A stretch of DNA of 22,500 nucleotides, from positions 8,611 through 31,110 of the forward strand of contig JAHBMJ010000836.1 of assembly GCA_018398765.1 (NCBI GenBank), written 5' to 3'. This stretch comes from Chromera velia. Its lineage: Eukaryota; Sar; Chromeraceae. Shown one piece after another: positions 9,144 to 18,472 of the stretch (positions are counted from its first letter, which is position 1; each line of letters starts with the position of its first letter). The notes below the pieces were generated by a model. That model was not told where the DNA came from. It saw only the letters and a list, made by a program, of their open reading frames with translations, and ran no database searches. The position numbers were made by a program, and so were the translations under genes.

Positions 9144-11228
9144 ATGAAACTTCCGTCTCTTCTGTCTCTCGGGACAGTCCTCTCCCTCTTCTCCGGGAAA
9201 GGGCACACCCTAAAAGACGCCAGGACTTGTGACCGCAACATTCTGCAGGCCTGCAAGACGTCCACATACGCAGACGAGTGGAGGGACCATTTTGAGGGCA
9301 ATGTCGTGTACGCAGATATCCGTTCGGATCTTGAGTCGTGGAAAAAAGCGATTGTTCTCGCCAAGAAGAAAGAAGACCCCTTCACAGTCTGCTCCCAGTT
9401 GACGAAACCAGGAAAGAAAACCACGTACTGTGCACCGACTGGAACAGGGCTTGCCAACGCTCTGCATTCAAAGCTTGGAAAGGGGGCATACAAAAAGTGC
9501 AGTCAGTGTCAGGAGGTGTTCAAAAACCTCCAGGGCCCCTCTACTCTCCCCAAAGCGACCTGTAACCCCTTTTTCTGTCCCGAAAATTTCAATCTGTGTA
9601 AGGAAGTAGAGGCTGCAATTCACAAAGCCAGCCTGAAAGACAAATCCCAGTGCGGCCGTCTCAAACTGCCAACAGAGCCTGAAGTGATCAAGGGAATCGT
9701 GCTCCCCTCCCACCTGGATCTTTTGGGTCCCGTGTGTACCTTCAAGATCCTTCCTCAAATTGAATCCCTCCGGTTGTACAACGACCACTGGCGTCGTTTG
9801 CTGGAAAAATTGCCAGACGAAGATTATGAGAAGTTGGTCAGTTCAGGTGCAGTCTCGACAGAGGAGGAGAAGAGCCTGTTCAGAGAAAATCTGATCCCGA
9901 CAGAGTCGGAGATGGAGAATGTGAAGGAAGGGGAGACGGCAAAGGGATATCTCGACATTCTTCTCGAAAAAGAGGACTTGGGGGAAGCAGAGACTGTGGA
10001 CGGTCTGACGATGACCACAAACGTCTTCTCGTCTCTCCTCTTCATGCACGAAGAGGCCCTCGAAGATCTCAAACCCTATGAAGACCTCTGTGAGAAACTG
10101 GAAACCTTCAAACCAGACCCCACAGCAGCAGCCCCCCCTAGCGATCCAGCAGCAGCACACAGAGCAATGACAGATAAGATCCTGGCACAAGGAACCGCTG
10201 CCGGCAGTCCCGTCAGGCAGATTTTAGAGCTCCTGAATGCCGCAGTCGCAGTACCCAAAGTCAAAACCCAGCACCACCTGAAGGACATTATAGACTCCGC
10301 TGACTTCTTTTCCTCGCGCTTCACAACAAAAAACACAGGGACGGCGTTGATGGACATGGCGGCGTTGAAGAAGAGGTTGAAGGAGGTCTCGTCGAGGCTC
10401 ACAGAGATAGGGGGGGCACAGTACGACCTTCACGTAGCACAGGGGCACCTGGCCTCAGAGAAAACTTCAGACATGTCCGGTGCCCTCAATGCAGCCCAGA
10501 GGCTCAAAAAAAGCCTCTCAGGCCTCGCATTGGCCCTTGAGGGAATGTCAGACGATCCGGCCATTCAGTTTGACGATCTGATGACTGAGATTGAAGGTGC
10601 AAATTTGGCCTTTCGGGTCCTCAAGGAGAAGGAGGATATTCTCAAGAAAGGGGGTTTTCCCATATGGACCCCAGAGGAGGGTAGTTCCATGTTCACAAAA
10701 TTGATGTCCAAAATGGTGGCCACAGGGGAGTTCTACACAGAGAACGGAAAAGAAAAACCGGTCATTGCCCCGCATTACCTTGCAGACATCCTCCGTCAAC
10801 TCCAACGGCCTGTCGATTTGTTCGACGACCTGGCAGAGGAGATGAGGGTGAACACCACCAAATTTGTCGAGTCCAGAGAGACAGATTACGCAGTAGAAAC
10901 ACTCAGCAGTGGAACCGCCCCCCCCAGTCAAGTCAAAAACGCGCTCTCCTCCCTAGAGCCAAAGTTGCATGCATTCATCACAGACATGGAGAAGGAGTAT
11001 CGATTCTTCCGAGTGGACTCTCTGCCGATTCTTGAGACCTTCTGGCAGATCCTTGTCTCCATGCTCAACCATTGGCCAGACAGAATGTTGATTATGGTGG
11101 GGTTTGATGAGAACAGAGAGCTGTCCTTGGCGTCTCCCAACCTGATTATGAGGGGGTCGTACACGAAGGACATTTCCGCACTTCGAGATCTTATAGCGTC
11201 GGCCCTCAAACAGAAGGGTCTCGAATGA
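9144..11228 (+). CDS. Probable secreted cysteine-containing 694-residue protein, unknown family
   Basis: This is the longest intact frame in the window, uninterrupted and intronless. The N-terminus (MKLPSLLSLGTVLSLFSGKG) has the short hydrophobic core of a signal peptide. Eleven Cys lie between residues 29 and 198 (29, 37, 83, 96, 119, 122, 140, 145, 152, 170, 198) and one at 316. There are none after that, an even total that suits disulphides in a secreted N-terminal domain. Residues about 200-320 are acidic and helical, and a Pro/Ala linker follows (PDPTAAAPPSDPAAAH, 326-340). The C-terminal half is predominantly helical (ALKKRLKEVSSRLTE, 407-421), with one N-glycosylation sequon at 570-572. 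No membrane anchor or ER-retention tail is visible. The start is supported by the TATA box and by the signal peptide beginning exactly at this Met. I recognise no homologue. Confidence 0.85.
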   Translation: MKLPSLLSLGTVLSLFSGKGHTLKDARTCDRNILQACKTSTYADEWRDHFEGNVVYADIRSDLESWKKAIVLAKKKEDPFTVCSQLTKPGKKTTYCAPTGTGLANALHSKLGKGAYKKCSQCQEVFKNLQGPSTLPKATCNPFFCPENFNLCKEVEAAIHKASLKDKSQCGRLKLPTEPEVIKGIVLPSHLDLLGPVCTFKILPQIESLRLYNDHWRRLLEKLPDEDYEKLVSSGAVSTEEEKSLFRENLIPTESEMENVKEGETAKGYLDILLEKEDLGEAETVDGLTMTTNVFSSLLFMHEEALEDLKPYEDLCEKLETFKPDPTAAAPPSDPAAAHRAMTDKILAQGTAAGSPVRQILELLNAAVAVPKVKTQHHLKDIIDSADFFSSRFTTKNTGTALMDMAALKKRLKEVSSRLTEIGGAQYDLHVAQGHLASEKTSDMSGALNAAQRLKKSLSGLALALEGMSDDPAIQFDDLMTEIEGANLAFRVLKEKEDILKKGGFPIWTPEEGSSMFTKLMSKMVATGEFYTENGKEKPVIAPHYLADILRQLQRPVDLFDDLAEEMRVNTTKFVESRETDYAVETLSSGTAPPSQVKNALSSLEPKLHAFITDMEKEYRFFRVDSLPILETFWQILVSMLNHWPDRMLIMVGFDENRELSLASPNLIMRGSYTKDISALRDLIASALKQKGLE

Positions 11229-11676
11229 AAATGTTGATCCACACGGCAGCCACTCTGCCTACAGAAAGGTGCAAAAGGACAAAGTAGAAAGACAGTGAAA
11301 AAACGTGCCACGGCTGCAATTAAAGACAAAAGCTTCCATCTGCTCTGGCGTTAATTATCATTACTCAAATATTAACGTCAGTTCATACTCTTCAGTTGTT
11401 ATTCACTTAATACTACGTACCGTTAATAAAACATAATATTCATACTGCAAATTAGAATTTAAGTCTTTTCACTGTTTTACACTGTTTCGGAAAGCCATTC
11501 CTTTTTCATACTATTCTTTTTCTGATACAATATTTTTTTTTAAGTTTAAAAGTTAAATGCTGGTAAAATTTTTATTTTTTTTATCATTAAACCGTTTCTT
11601 CATTAAGGCATTCAAAAACTTGAATTTCAAATTTTATTTATATGAAAAAGTATAGGGAAAATGAGTTAAAATAATT
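11229..11676. other. AT-rich 3' flank, no gene
   Basis: After the TGA the sequence becomes AT-rich with stops in every frame. AATAAA-like strings occur near 11425 (GTTAATAAAACA). No gene is seen. Confidence 0.6.
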
Positions 11677-12183
11677 TTAGGAGTAACCAACTTAATTTGG
11701 TTACCGAGGCGGCCGTTAAGCCGCTCGGTAACCATTTTTATGGTTACAGTAATCCTGCAGAGTCACATATTGATTACCGTTGTTTCGGTAACCCAAACAG
11801 TGGTAATCGTTCTTGTAAGTAAAACAAATTAGTAGGTAAATCAAGTACCAAAGATAGATTTATTGTAAAGTTCTCTTATGTCTAGAAATATGTGTAAGTA
11901 TATGTAAGTTAAAGTTAAGTTCTTGATATTATAGAAACAACTTAGACAAAAAAAGTTTAAAAATGATCTTTTTTACGTCGTACGGTACTCGTACACAGTT
12001 TTTAAAGATACGTTTCTCCTATATTACTATAATATTAGATCTCGATGCAACACATTTATGGGCAGATATAGCCAGATTACCGCGGTAGTGGTAATCCTCT
12101 CAAACCCCCCTTGTTACCAAATTTAGGTTACCAATTTGATGGTAACCAAAAGCTTTCTGAGAAGGGCCAGTAGTTACTCCTAA
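11677..12183. mobile_element. Candidate non-autonomous DNA element with GGTAAYC subterminal motifs
   Basis: The ends match as an 11-bp inverted repeat: TTAGGAGTAAC at 11677-11687 and GTTACTCCTAA at 12173-12183. Near both ends the motif GGTTACC/GGTAATC recurs in either orientation (about 11684-11806 and 12075-12147), roughly a dozen copies, with a plain AT-rich centre. Such clusters resemble subterminal transposase-binding repeats. There is no coding sequence and no certain target-site duplication, so it would be non-autonomous, about 507 bp. Confidence 0.5.
11699..11733. repeat. Imperfect palindrome in the GGTAAYC element
   Basis: GGTTACCGAGGCGGC is followed by CGTTAA and then GCCGCTCGGTAACC. 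The arms pair with one bulged G. Confidence 0.85.
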
Positions 12184-12607
12184 CAGCACAGTGTAGTTTT
12201 GGCACTGTTTTGCTTATATATGCTTACTCGAATTAAATTTTTGAATTGAATTGAGGCGGTTAAAGCCGGTGAGAATATACTCGAATACTTGTGCCGCATG
12301 AGCATACAATTCACAGAGATAGCTTCAAGGTTTCTCGTAGAGTCTCAAAAAAAATTATTAAGAATTCGTACTGGTGCGAAATTGACTGCGAATGCGCAGC
12401 AATGCAAATGCATACAGACAGTGCGAAACCTGAAAATGCTTTTCAGTATTAAGACCTTTAGCGTGTCTTGCAGCTTTTGCAATGCACTGTCTAAAGCCAA
12501 TCCGAGATGTCCCCCCTCTTCCCACCACTGGCAGCCGTCTCTTCTGAGCCAAAGATTCCGTCAAGCAAGAGTGCCGAAGCCTTTTGGGGATTCACGGTGC
12601 CCGTGAA
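12184..12607. other. Region without a supported gene
   Basis: Short frames are open on both strands (12289-12606 plus, 12358-12564 minus), but none has recognisable motifs or splice signals that favour one strand. Nothing firm is seen. Confidence 0.5.
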
Positions 12608-12770
12608 GGAGGTGTCGACCAACTCTGCATGCATGTACAAAGAAGGAGGTATCGACCAACTCTGCATGCATGTACAAAGAAGGAGGTGTCGACCAACTCT
12701 GCATGCATGTACAAACAAGACGTGAAGGAGGTGTCGACCAACTCTGTATGCATGTACAAACAAGACGTCA
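12608..12770. repeat. Four-copy minisatellite, 37-45 bp unit
   Basis: Copies start with GGAGGTGTCGACC at 12608, 12645, 12682 and 12727, and each continues into AACTCTGCATGCATGTACA. The first two steps are 37 bp; the third is 45 bp because of an extra CAAGACGT-type segment, which also follows copy 4. Only single-base differences are seen. The copies abut without unique spacers, so this is not a CRISPR array. Confidence 0.95.
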
Positions 12771-12894
12771 CGTTGCGCAACGATGATGATTTAGGAGGTC
12801 AACTGTAGAGGAAATCTGGGCAGCTTGCAGTCGGTCAGCAGGTCATTCAGTAAACAGAGAGTGAGCGGAGCGGAGAGGGAGTGCATGGGAGGGC

Positions 12895-12895
12895 A

Positions 12896-12958
<63 letters not shown>

Positions 12959-12960
12959 TA
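12895..12960. repeat. (GA)n/(GACA)n microsatellite
   Basis: GA repeats run into GACA repeats; a purine-rich tail follows to about 13150. Open frames over it on both strands are repeat translations. Confidence 0.95.
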
Positions 12961-13379
12961 GTCAAACAGAGAAAAAAAAACAAAAGCGAAAGGACGAAAG
13001 GATGGAACTTGAAGGAAAAAAGGAAGGAAGGAACGGAGGAAGCAAAGAAGAAAGGGAGGAGAAAGTGAGCCAGAATCAAAAGAAGAAAAAAGGGAGAAGG
13101 GAAAAGTGAGGAGGAAAATAAAGGCATAACACAAAAAGAAAGGAGGAAGCCAGAAAGAAACCCCTGAAACCCCATATCGCACCGTGTCCGACAGAGCTGA
13201 CCACGCAGGCTCAGACGTTTCTATTTCGTGAAGTTAACTCAGACACACACCATGTTGATTGAGTGCGAAGAGTGTCCCCCTCAAACCAGAGTGAAGACAA
13301 ACCCAGAATGGCCGAGCAGTCATCCATCTAGCTCCTCGAGGAAGTCGGGGAATGGGATCAAAACAAAAAGAAGAGCGAA

Positions 13380-15870
13380 TTAAGGAGAGACCACAGCACA
13401 CGGCGCAAAAAGAGAGACCAGGTAGACCTGCAGACCTCTGAGGAATGTGACTTCGTTGCTGTCAAGGCAGTCGCCAAAATTCTTCAAGTTGTACTCCAAC
13501 GCCTCCAGGGACACAGATGAAGGTTCTTCTCCTGCATCTGCAAGAGGAAGGCGGGAACCAAACAAGAGAGGGCGGCAAATGTGTGAGCATCACAGACAAC
13601 GAAAGAAGAGAAGAGACGGAAGTTCTGTGCCTCTCATCCGTCCCGACTGGTTGACAGCGACGAACAGATTGGAACTTCTACTCAGCGAAAGAAAAACTTA
13701 CATGACCAGAAACGAAAGAAAGCGCAACCTCTGTGCACGCTCACACTGCCACGCTTTGACCCTCTCCCCAAAGTAAGCAAGCGGCCAGACATGCAGTCAA
13801 ACAGAAAGATAGGCAATCTCGTTCTTTTCCCCCTCTTTGTGATTCTTTTGGTTTTTTTCTGCATTTCTTTCTTTCTTTCTGTCTGTCTGTCTGTCTGTCT
13901 ACCTACCTGTCTGTCTTGCTGTCTTTCTTTCTTTCTTTCTTTTTCTCCCCTTTCCTCCCTTTGACAGGTAGTCCAAGGTATTTTTCATGTGAGACAGAGA
14001 GGCAAGCAGACGAAGACACAGAAAGATATACAGAAAGGTGGGCAGGGAAGCAAGCAGACACAGAGCTCGAATGAGGGACTTGCTGACCTCCCCTGACATC
14101 CCCCAGCTCCTTCATTGCATTCACCAGATCGTCTGTCGAGACCTCACGTGCCCTGCAGAGACAGACATACAGACAAAATAAATTCAAAATAAGTGAAAAT
14201 AAATTCATTTTTTGTATTCATTTTTTGTACGAATTTGATAGGGTCGAGACCTCACGTGCCCTGCAGAGACTTGCAGACACGCAGACGGACTTTTTCTGTT
14301 GACAATTTAGTGCACAGAACAGCAATATGGGGGGATGCATGGAGAAGCAGCTGTGCTCTCGGCACGCAGAGTCGAGCTGTTTGCAACTCCCTAGGTTTCA
14401 AGTTTGCTTTCCCTGGTGACAAAACAACAGCCAGAGCCAAAACTATTCAGTCCGTTTACCGGAAAAAAGTACGAGCATATTCAGACACAAAAGACTGGAT
14501 GAGAAAAACGAATTTCATACGACCAGAATTTGTCGCCATGATTCTTCTCTATTTGCTCTAAGAAAGTGCCAAACGCTCTCCATGATCTGCCCATCCTTCT
14601 TCACTCTATGTGGGGATTGCAACCACATCCATTCAGGTTATCGTACTGATCACCATTCGAGCAGATTAATTCTGTGTCGTCACAGCAGCAGATCCACAGT
14701 CACGCAGAGACATAAGCCCGTCCCAAAGGTGTCACTCACTTGTCTGTGAGACTCGACACGAGCTGCTCCAAGCGCTCGAACGAGCTGCCCACATTTTCTT
14801 TCATACAGAATTCTTTTTCAGTATCTGTATTTTTTTAAAAGAATTCTGTATGAAAGAAAATGCACTCACTTGTCTGTGAGACTCGACACGAGCTGCTCAA
14901 AGCGCTCGAAGGAAAGCTGTCCGTGTTCTGACAAGCAGGAGATGAGAGAAAGGGCACAAATGAGACACCTCACGTGAGGCTTGGGTCCCCCAGAGAATTA
15001 GACATGCATCTGGTGAAACTGCCAACCGGTCGACTCATATGTATACATTTTCTTGCTGAGTGGCAGCTAGGCTGGCTTTTGTCCGACTGGAACATTCGCC
15101 TAGTTACTCTTCTACGCTCTATTTGGCTGTCAGACAGGACAAGCAAGCGAGTGACTGACGGAGAGGGTCTGCTGTTCGGAGAGCCTGCTCGACTTCTCTG
15201 CGTGTCAGCGGCATTCCCAGCATGCGGAGGGCAAGGGGGACCTGCAGAATCATGCAGGGGACGGAGGAAAAGAGGGGAAAAGAGTGATCAGTTGGGATGC
15301 ATCGAAAATATAGGCACTAATATTGACGAACGGATTGGTGCATGCAGGGAATCATGCAGTCTTACAAGTTGACCGTAGCAACACGGGTTTGGATGACAAA
15401 TCTCTTTCTTTCATCTGATGACGGCAGAGACAGCAGAAAGAGTGAAGGAACACCGAGCTGGGATTGCTTACCAAAGGTGAAGGTAGGACAAAAACTCAGC
15501 TTGTATGCTGGCACTAACTAGAAGTCGTGCACATATACAGGGATATACGTCTGTACATGTGTACGTGCGCAGATGAAGCAGAGAACAGCTTTCTTGACGT
15601 ACTCTAGAAGCGGGCGAATCCTCCCTTCGACGCGATGCATGGGGGGCCTCTTCGCGTATTTTAATCTCTCTCTGCACCCATGATTGTGTGCGCATGGATG
15701 CACTAGTGCAATCTGCTCACCTTCTCTCTGGGTATGTTTCCCGAAGCCTTCACATCCAAAAGAGTGAAGACAGTGCAAAGAGACTCTGCCTCCACCCGCA
15801 CTGCCCCTGCTGCACTCCCGCTGGAGAAGCGTCGCTCTTCCCCCCCGTGCTGATCGTTTGATGGATCCAT
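13380..15870 (-). CDS. Calmodulin-superfamily EF-hand protein, five exons, degenerate loops
   Basis: Exons (minus strand): 15870-15721, 15241-15160, 14927-14870, 14152-14088 and 13537-13380 (TAA). Donors are GTGAGC, GTCAGT, GTGAGT and GTCAGC; every acceptor ends in CAG. All phases fit and give 170 residues, starting MDPSNDQHGG. Across junctions the protein aligns with calmodulin/centrin without gaps: DVKASGNIPREK then VPLALRMLGMPLTRREVE (EF1 loop and exit helix), DPLQHGQLSFERFEQLV (EF2), and DDLVNAMKELGD...VSLEALEYNLKNFG with EVTFLRGL (EF3). The loops are atypical: position 12 is Lys in EF1 and Arg in EF2 instead of Glu, and the EF3 loop is irregular. Calcium binding is therefore probably weak or lost, as in many myosin light chains, and it more likely acts as a light-chain-like partner. 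EF4 is missing; the tail after FLRGLQ is VYLVSLFAPCAVVSP. The next exon may be lost or unrecognised. Intron 3 (14153-14869) has duplicated ends. Confidence 0.83.
13864..13946. repeat. (TTTC)n/(TGTC)n microsatellite in EF-hand intron 4
   Basis: Tetranucleotide TTTC and TGTC repeats, with some ACCT units, lie inside the 550-nt intron between EF-hand exons 4 and 5. Confidence 0.9.
14135..14270. repeat. 28-bp direct repeat carrying the exon 4 acceptor, around an 80-nt insert
   Basis: The 28 bases at 14135-14162 recur identically at 14243-14270 (core CGAGACCTCACGTGCCCTGC). They contain the first 18 bases of EF-hand exon 4 and its CTGCAG acceptor. Between them lie 80 nt of AT-rich sequence with internal direct repeats (AAAATAAATTCA twice, TTCATTTTTTGTA twice). 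Splicing to the outer copy would reach a stop about a dozen codons on, so only the inner copy supports the EF-hand frame. Confidence 0.95.
14733..14910. repeat. 48-bp direct repeat carrying the exon 3 donor, around a hairpin insert
   Basis: 14733-14780 and 14863-14910 match over 48 bp with one difference (C/A at 14769/14899). The repeat holds most of EF-hand exon 3 and its donor GTGAGT. The copy at 14733 lacks the exon 3 acceptor and lies in intron 3. Reading past the true donor hits TGA at once (GAC AAG TGA), so the second copy cannot extend the protein. Confidence 0.95.
14792..14862. repeat. Perfect 26-bp inverted repeat (hairpin insert)
   Basis: The 26-nt arm at 14792-14817 is the exact reverse complement of 14837-14862, with a 19-nt loop. 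In RNA it would form a long hairpin directly downstream of the exon 3 donor. It fills nearly all of the space between the two 48-bp direct repeats. Confidence 0.97.
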
Positions 15871-16680
15871 TTCGTAAAGCAGGGCACAATTATAACGAGC
15901 TGTGGACCTCAAGAAACGCAAAACGCCGTTCAGATCAGGTATGCATGCATGCAGTTGTCTCCTGGCAGTTTCTGACCAGCTCGATCAACGCAAAGTGTTG
16001 TACAAAGCGAGAGAGGTACCAAGGAAGGAGCTCAGCTCGAATCTATTCTGAAGTGGGATCAGCCATGTGGTGTGCCTGAGACGGACCGTCTACCCAATTA
16101 ACAGTGACTTCAATGACAATAAATACGCTCATTGCACGGTTGCATGCGCTTGCATGCAGTGATATCGATCGAGTCCCTATACAGCTAAGCTGTGGCGGAC
16201 TCCTGTCGTCGCCACTCCACCTTGTTCTTGCAGGAGGCTTTCAGCTTAAAAAAAAACAAATCATTGAAACAGGTTTACTTTAAATTTTAAAAAACTTGAA
16301 CTATAAGGTTAAATTCTGAGAAGTAGACTGTAGACAAAGCATTTTACACTTCAATGGGTGTTTCAAGACGTTTATATAGAGGGTCAATAACGCTTAATTG
16401 GAAATGTTATGAACAGAGATGAACAGAGGGTGTTACTACGATCTATACTGGGATATATTTGAGGGACTAATAATAAACAACTAACAATGATGATCGAGGG
16501 CTTTGTTATACATACAACTAACAATTACTAACAATCTGACACAACCATTCCAATAACCTTTTAAATTTTTTGAACTACAATATTTTATGATTGCTGCAGG
16601 TTTTATTATACTTTTATACCGCGTTTGGCTGAAATTTGCATAGCGCACTTGATTCGGATTAATTTCGGACGAAAAAAAAT
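15871..16680. other. Upstream flank of the EF-hand gene, then AT-rich sequence
   Basis: GCATGCATGC occurs at about 15943 and two further GCATGC sites near 16141-16160, possible control motifs for the EF-hand gene. From about 16240 the sequence is AT-rich with no supported gene. GAGGGTCAA near 16380 recurs near 19103 in a similar AT-rich setting. Confidence 0.5.
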
Positions 16681-16941
16681 AAGTTTTGAAATGCATGCTA
16701 GGGGCCCCCAACATGTTGGGAAAGGGGCCCCGGCACTCCACTTGTATGCCCAATGACTTTCCGGGGCCCGATTCAATTTGTTCGAAATTCAGATTCACAT
16801 CTGATGAAATTTAGTCTGTCAGATCTGAATCTGAATTTCGAACAAATTGAATCGGACCCCGGAAAGTCATTGGGCGTGGAAGTAGAGTGCTAAGGCCCCT
16901 TCTCCAACATGTTGGGGGCCCCCAGCATGCATCTGAAAACT
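16681..16941. mobile_element. 261-bp foldback element with arms of about 123 bp
   Basis: 16681-16803 and 16819-16941 are inverted copies, close to 90 percent identical by eye, with about 15 nt between them. Both arms share GGGGGCCCCCAACATGTTGG-like ends, CCCAATGACTTTCCGGGG and ATTCAATTTGTTCGAAATTC. There is no coding capacity. It is consistent with an old foldback MITE or a hairpin-RNA locus. No clear target-site duplication is visible. Confidence 0.85.
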
Positions 16942-17480
16942 TTTGTTTTTTCAAAAAAATAAATCCTGAATCGCATCCTATGACAAAATTGTAAAATTCA
17001 AGTGTATGCGGTATATATCGGTTTGACTAACATGAATTTTTTTATCTTTTTCATAACTCTAATCTCTAGTATTTACTTCACTCATGTACGCTCATGCCTA
17101 GGCTCATATACTCAATTACCTTTATCATAAATCTAATATACTCAATAGCTAGAATTATTGTTTAATCATTAGCTATTGGTTATCAAATATTATAAAACTT
17201 AGGCTTTTTAATTTGAGGTTAAAACGCATAAAAAAGAAATGTATAACCATTTCACTGGCCATTTCTTTATTTAAAACTTACACTTTTTTATTTAACTCCG
17301 TATAAGTCCATTTTTTTCTATACCTAGCTCTATAGAATAAAAACATTGTTTAGAATGTTGGTAAGACTCAGGAAGACCCAGAGTCAGATAAAGTAATACC
17401 AAGTTAGACACACTCTAATTTACTAATAGCAGCATTAAAAGTTTGCTCCTAACAAGGCTGGATCGTCATCTGCTTCACAT
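16942..17480. other. AT-rich block, no gene
   Basis: AT-rich with stops in all frames. The last part (about 17445-17480) may hold the extreme C-terminal remnant of the retroelement on the minus strand. Confidence 0.6.
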
Positions 17481-17489
17481 TTGCCATGC

Positions 17490-18472
17490 ATCACGACTCA
17501 AGCTTCCTAATGTGGTCTGTTTGAGCCGCCCACGTCTCTGCTTCCATAGAGGAGGGCCGGGAAGGATACCACCTCTGCACGTATGTATTTTGGTTTTTGT
17601 TGTCAGCCTTACCCTCTTCCATTCCTCGATCCCCTTGCAACTTCCCCTCCACTATCCTTCTTTTCTGAATGTGATGATGGATCTTTCTGTCGAGAGACCT
17701 ATCGTTGGACATCAGACTCTCCAGGTACTGGAACTGCTCTACCTCCTGCAGAGGCTATAGAAGCTGTCTCTTAATTGCAATGGTGGACTGATGCGGCTCT
17801 CCTGTATGTTTTTTTCCCCCTCCACTCCCCTTCCCCTGGCTAGCTGCACCATCACTTCTAATCACTTTCGTTTTCTTGATGGAGATTTTTAGTCCCCACT
17901 GGTCGTACGCTGCCTACAAACGGTCTACAAACTCCTGTATACGATGCTTTTGCATTTCAGGTGCTGCCAGGTCGTCTGCAACTTGAAACTTCAAATCAGT
18001 AATGCTGATCTTGAAGATAAAATAAGATAAACTGCTTTGTCTTCTTGCTTGAAAAAGGCTGCGCAAAATATGGTAAAATCTACCTTCACCTCCACCCCCC
18101 CATCCCAGCCCCGTAAGGCTTCCTGTACAACTGCTTCAAGAAAGATAAGAAAAAGGAGAAACCCGATCATGCATCCCTGTCTGACCCCATTCCTGACTGC
18201 AAACAGCTCTGCTTTTGATCTCTCTATTCACCTCAACATATGCCTCCATGTCTTACATGAACGACATGATGATATATGATGATGTCTGTTAGGAGGGCAG
18301 CAATGCCCACTTTCAAAAGAAAAGTATGGAGGGCCATATGATAATATTGACTGTATCGAAAGCCTTCAATTAAATTAAGTTTGTCAGGTCAACGAACAGC
18401 CAGAACAGACGAATCTGCATCTTCCGTGCCTTGTCCGTGATCTGCTTTGAAGTGAAAAGTATGTTTATCGTC
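17490..18472 (-). pseudogene. Non-LTR retrotransposon reverse transcriptase remnant
   Basis: Read on the minus strand from high to low coordinates, RT motifs occur in canonical order: ILFTSKQITDKARK and LFWLFVDLT, then KAFDTVN (about 18349-18366); NGVRQGC (about 18171-18191) followed by LLFLIFLEAVVQEAL; VADDLAA (17962-17982, Val for the usual Tyr/Phe); YDQWGLKISIKKTKVI (about 17861-17908); VEQFQYLES (about 17719-17745); LLYG then AETWAAQTDHIRKLES (about 17497-17554). These match the palm of LINE-type RTs and the following 'YLG' and 'LLYG-ETW' blocks. Frameshifts, an in-frame TAG and TAA, and a short insert splitting FVDLT from KAFD show it is dead. The 5' end is cut at 18472 by another element. 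Confidence 0.82.

Noticed and set aside
9468-10931. Several minus-strand ORFs over 100 codons
   Set aside because: Antisense to the intact 694-residue gene, with no motifs.
12608-12770. CRISPR-like repeat array
   Set aside because: Units are contiguous without unique spacers, and the genome is eukaryotic.
12825-13182. Open frames of about 95-110 codons on both strands
   Set aside because: Translation of a GA-rich tract into Arg/Glu or Ser/Leu strings; no domain or splice support.
14193-14561. 122-codon plus-strand ORF inside EF-hand intron 3
   Set aside because: It runs through the duplicated exon 4 segment and AT-rich insert and has no recognisable motif; an intronic gene cannot be supported.
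14974-15372. 132-codon plus-strand ORF
   Set aside because: It lies antisense to EF-hand exon 2, whose splice sites, phase and calmodulin alignment are far stronger.
15703-15921. Longer N-terminus for the EF-hand protein (from 15921)
   Set aside because: That start would be TTG; the first ATG in frame is at 15870.
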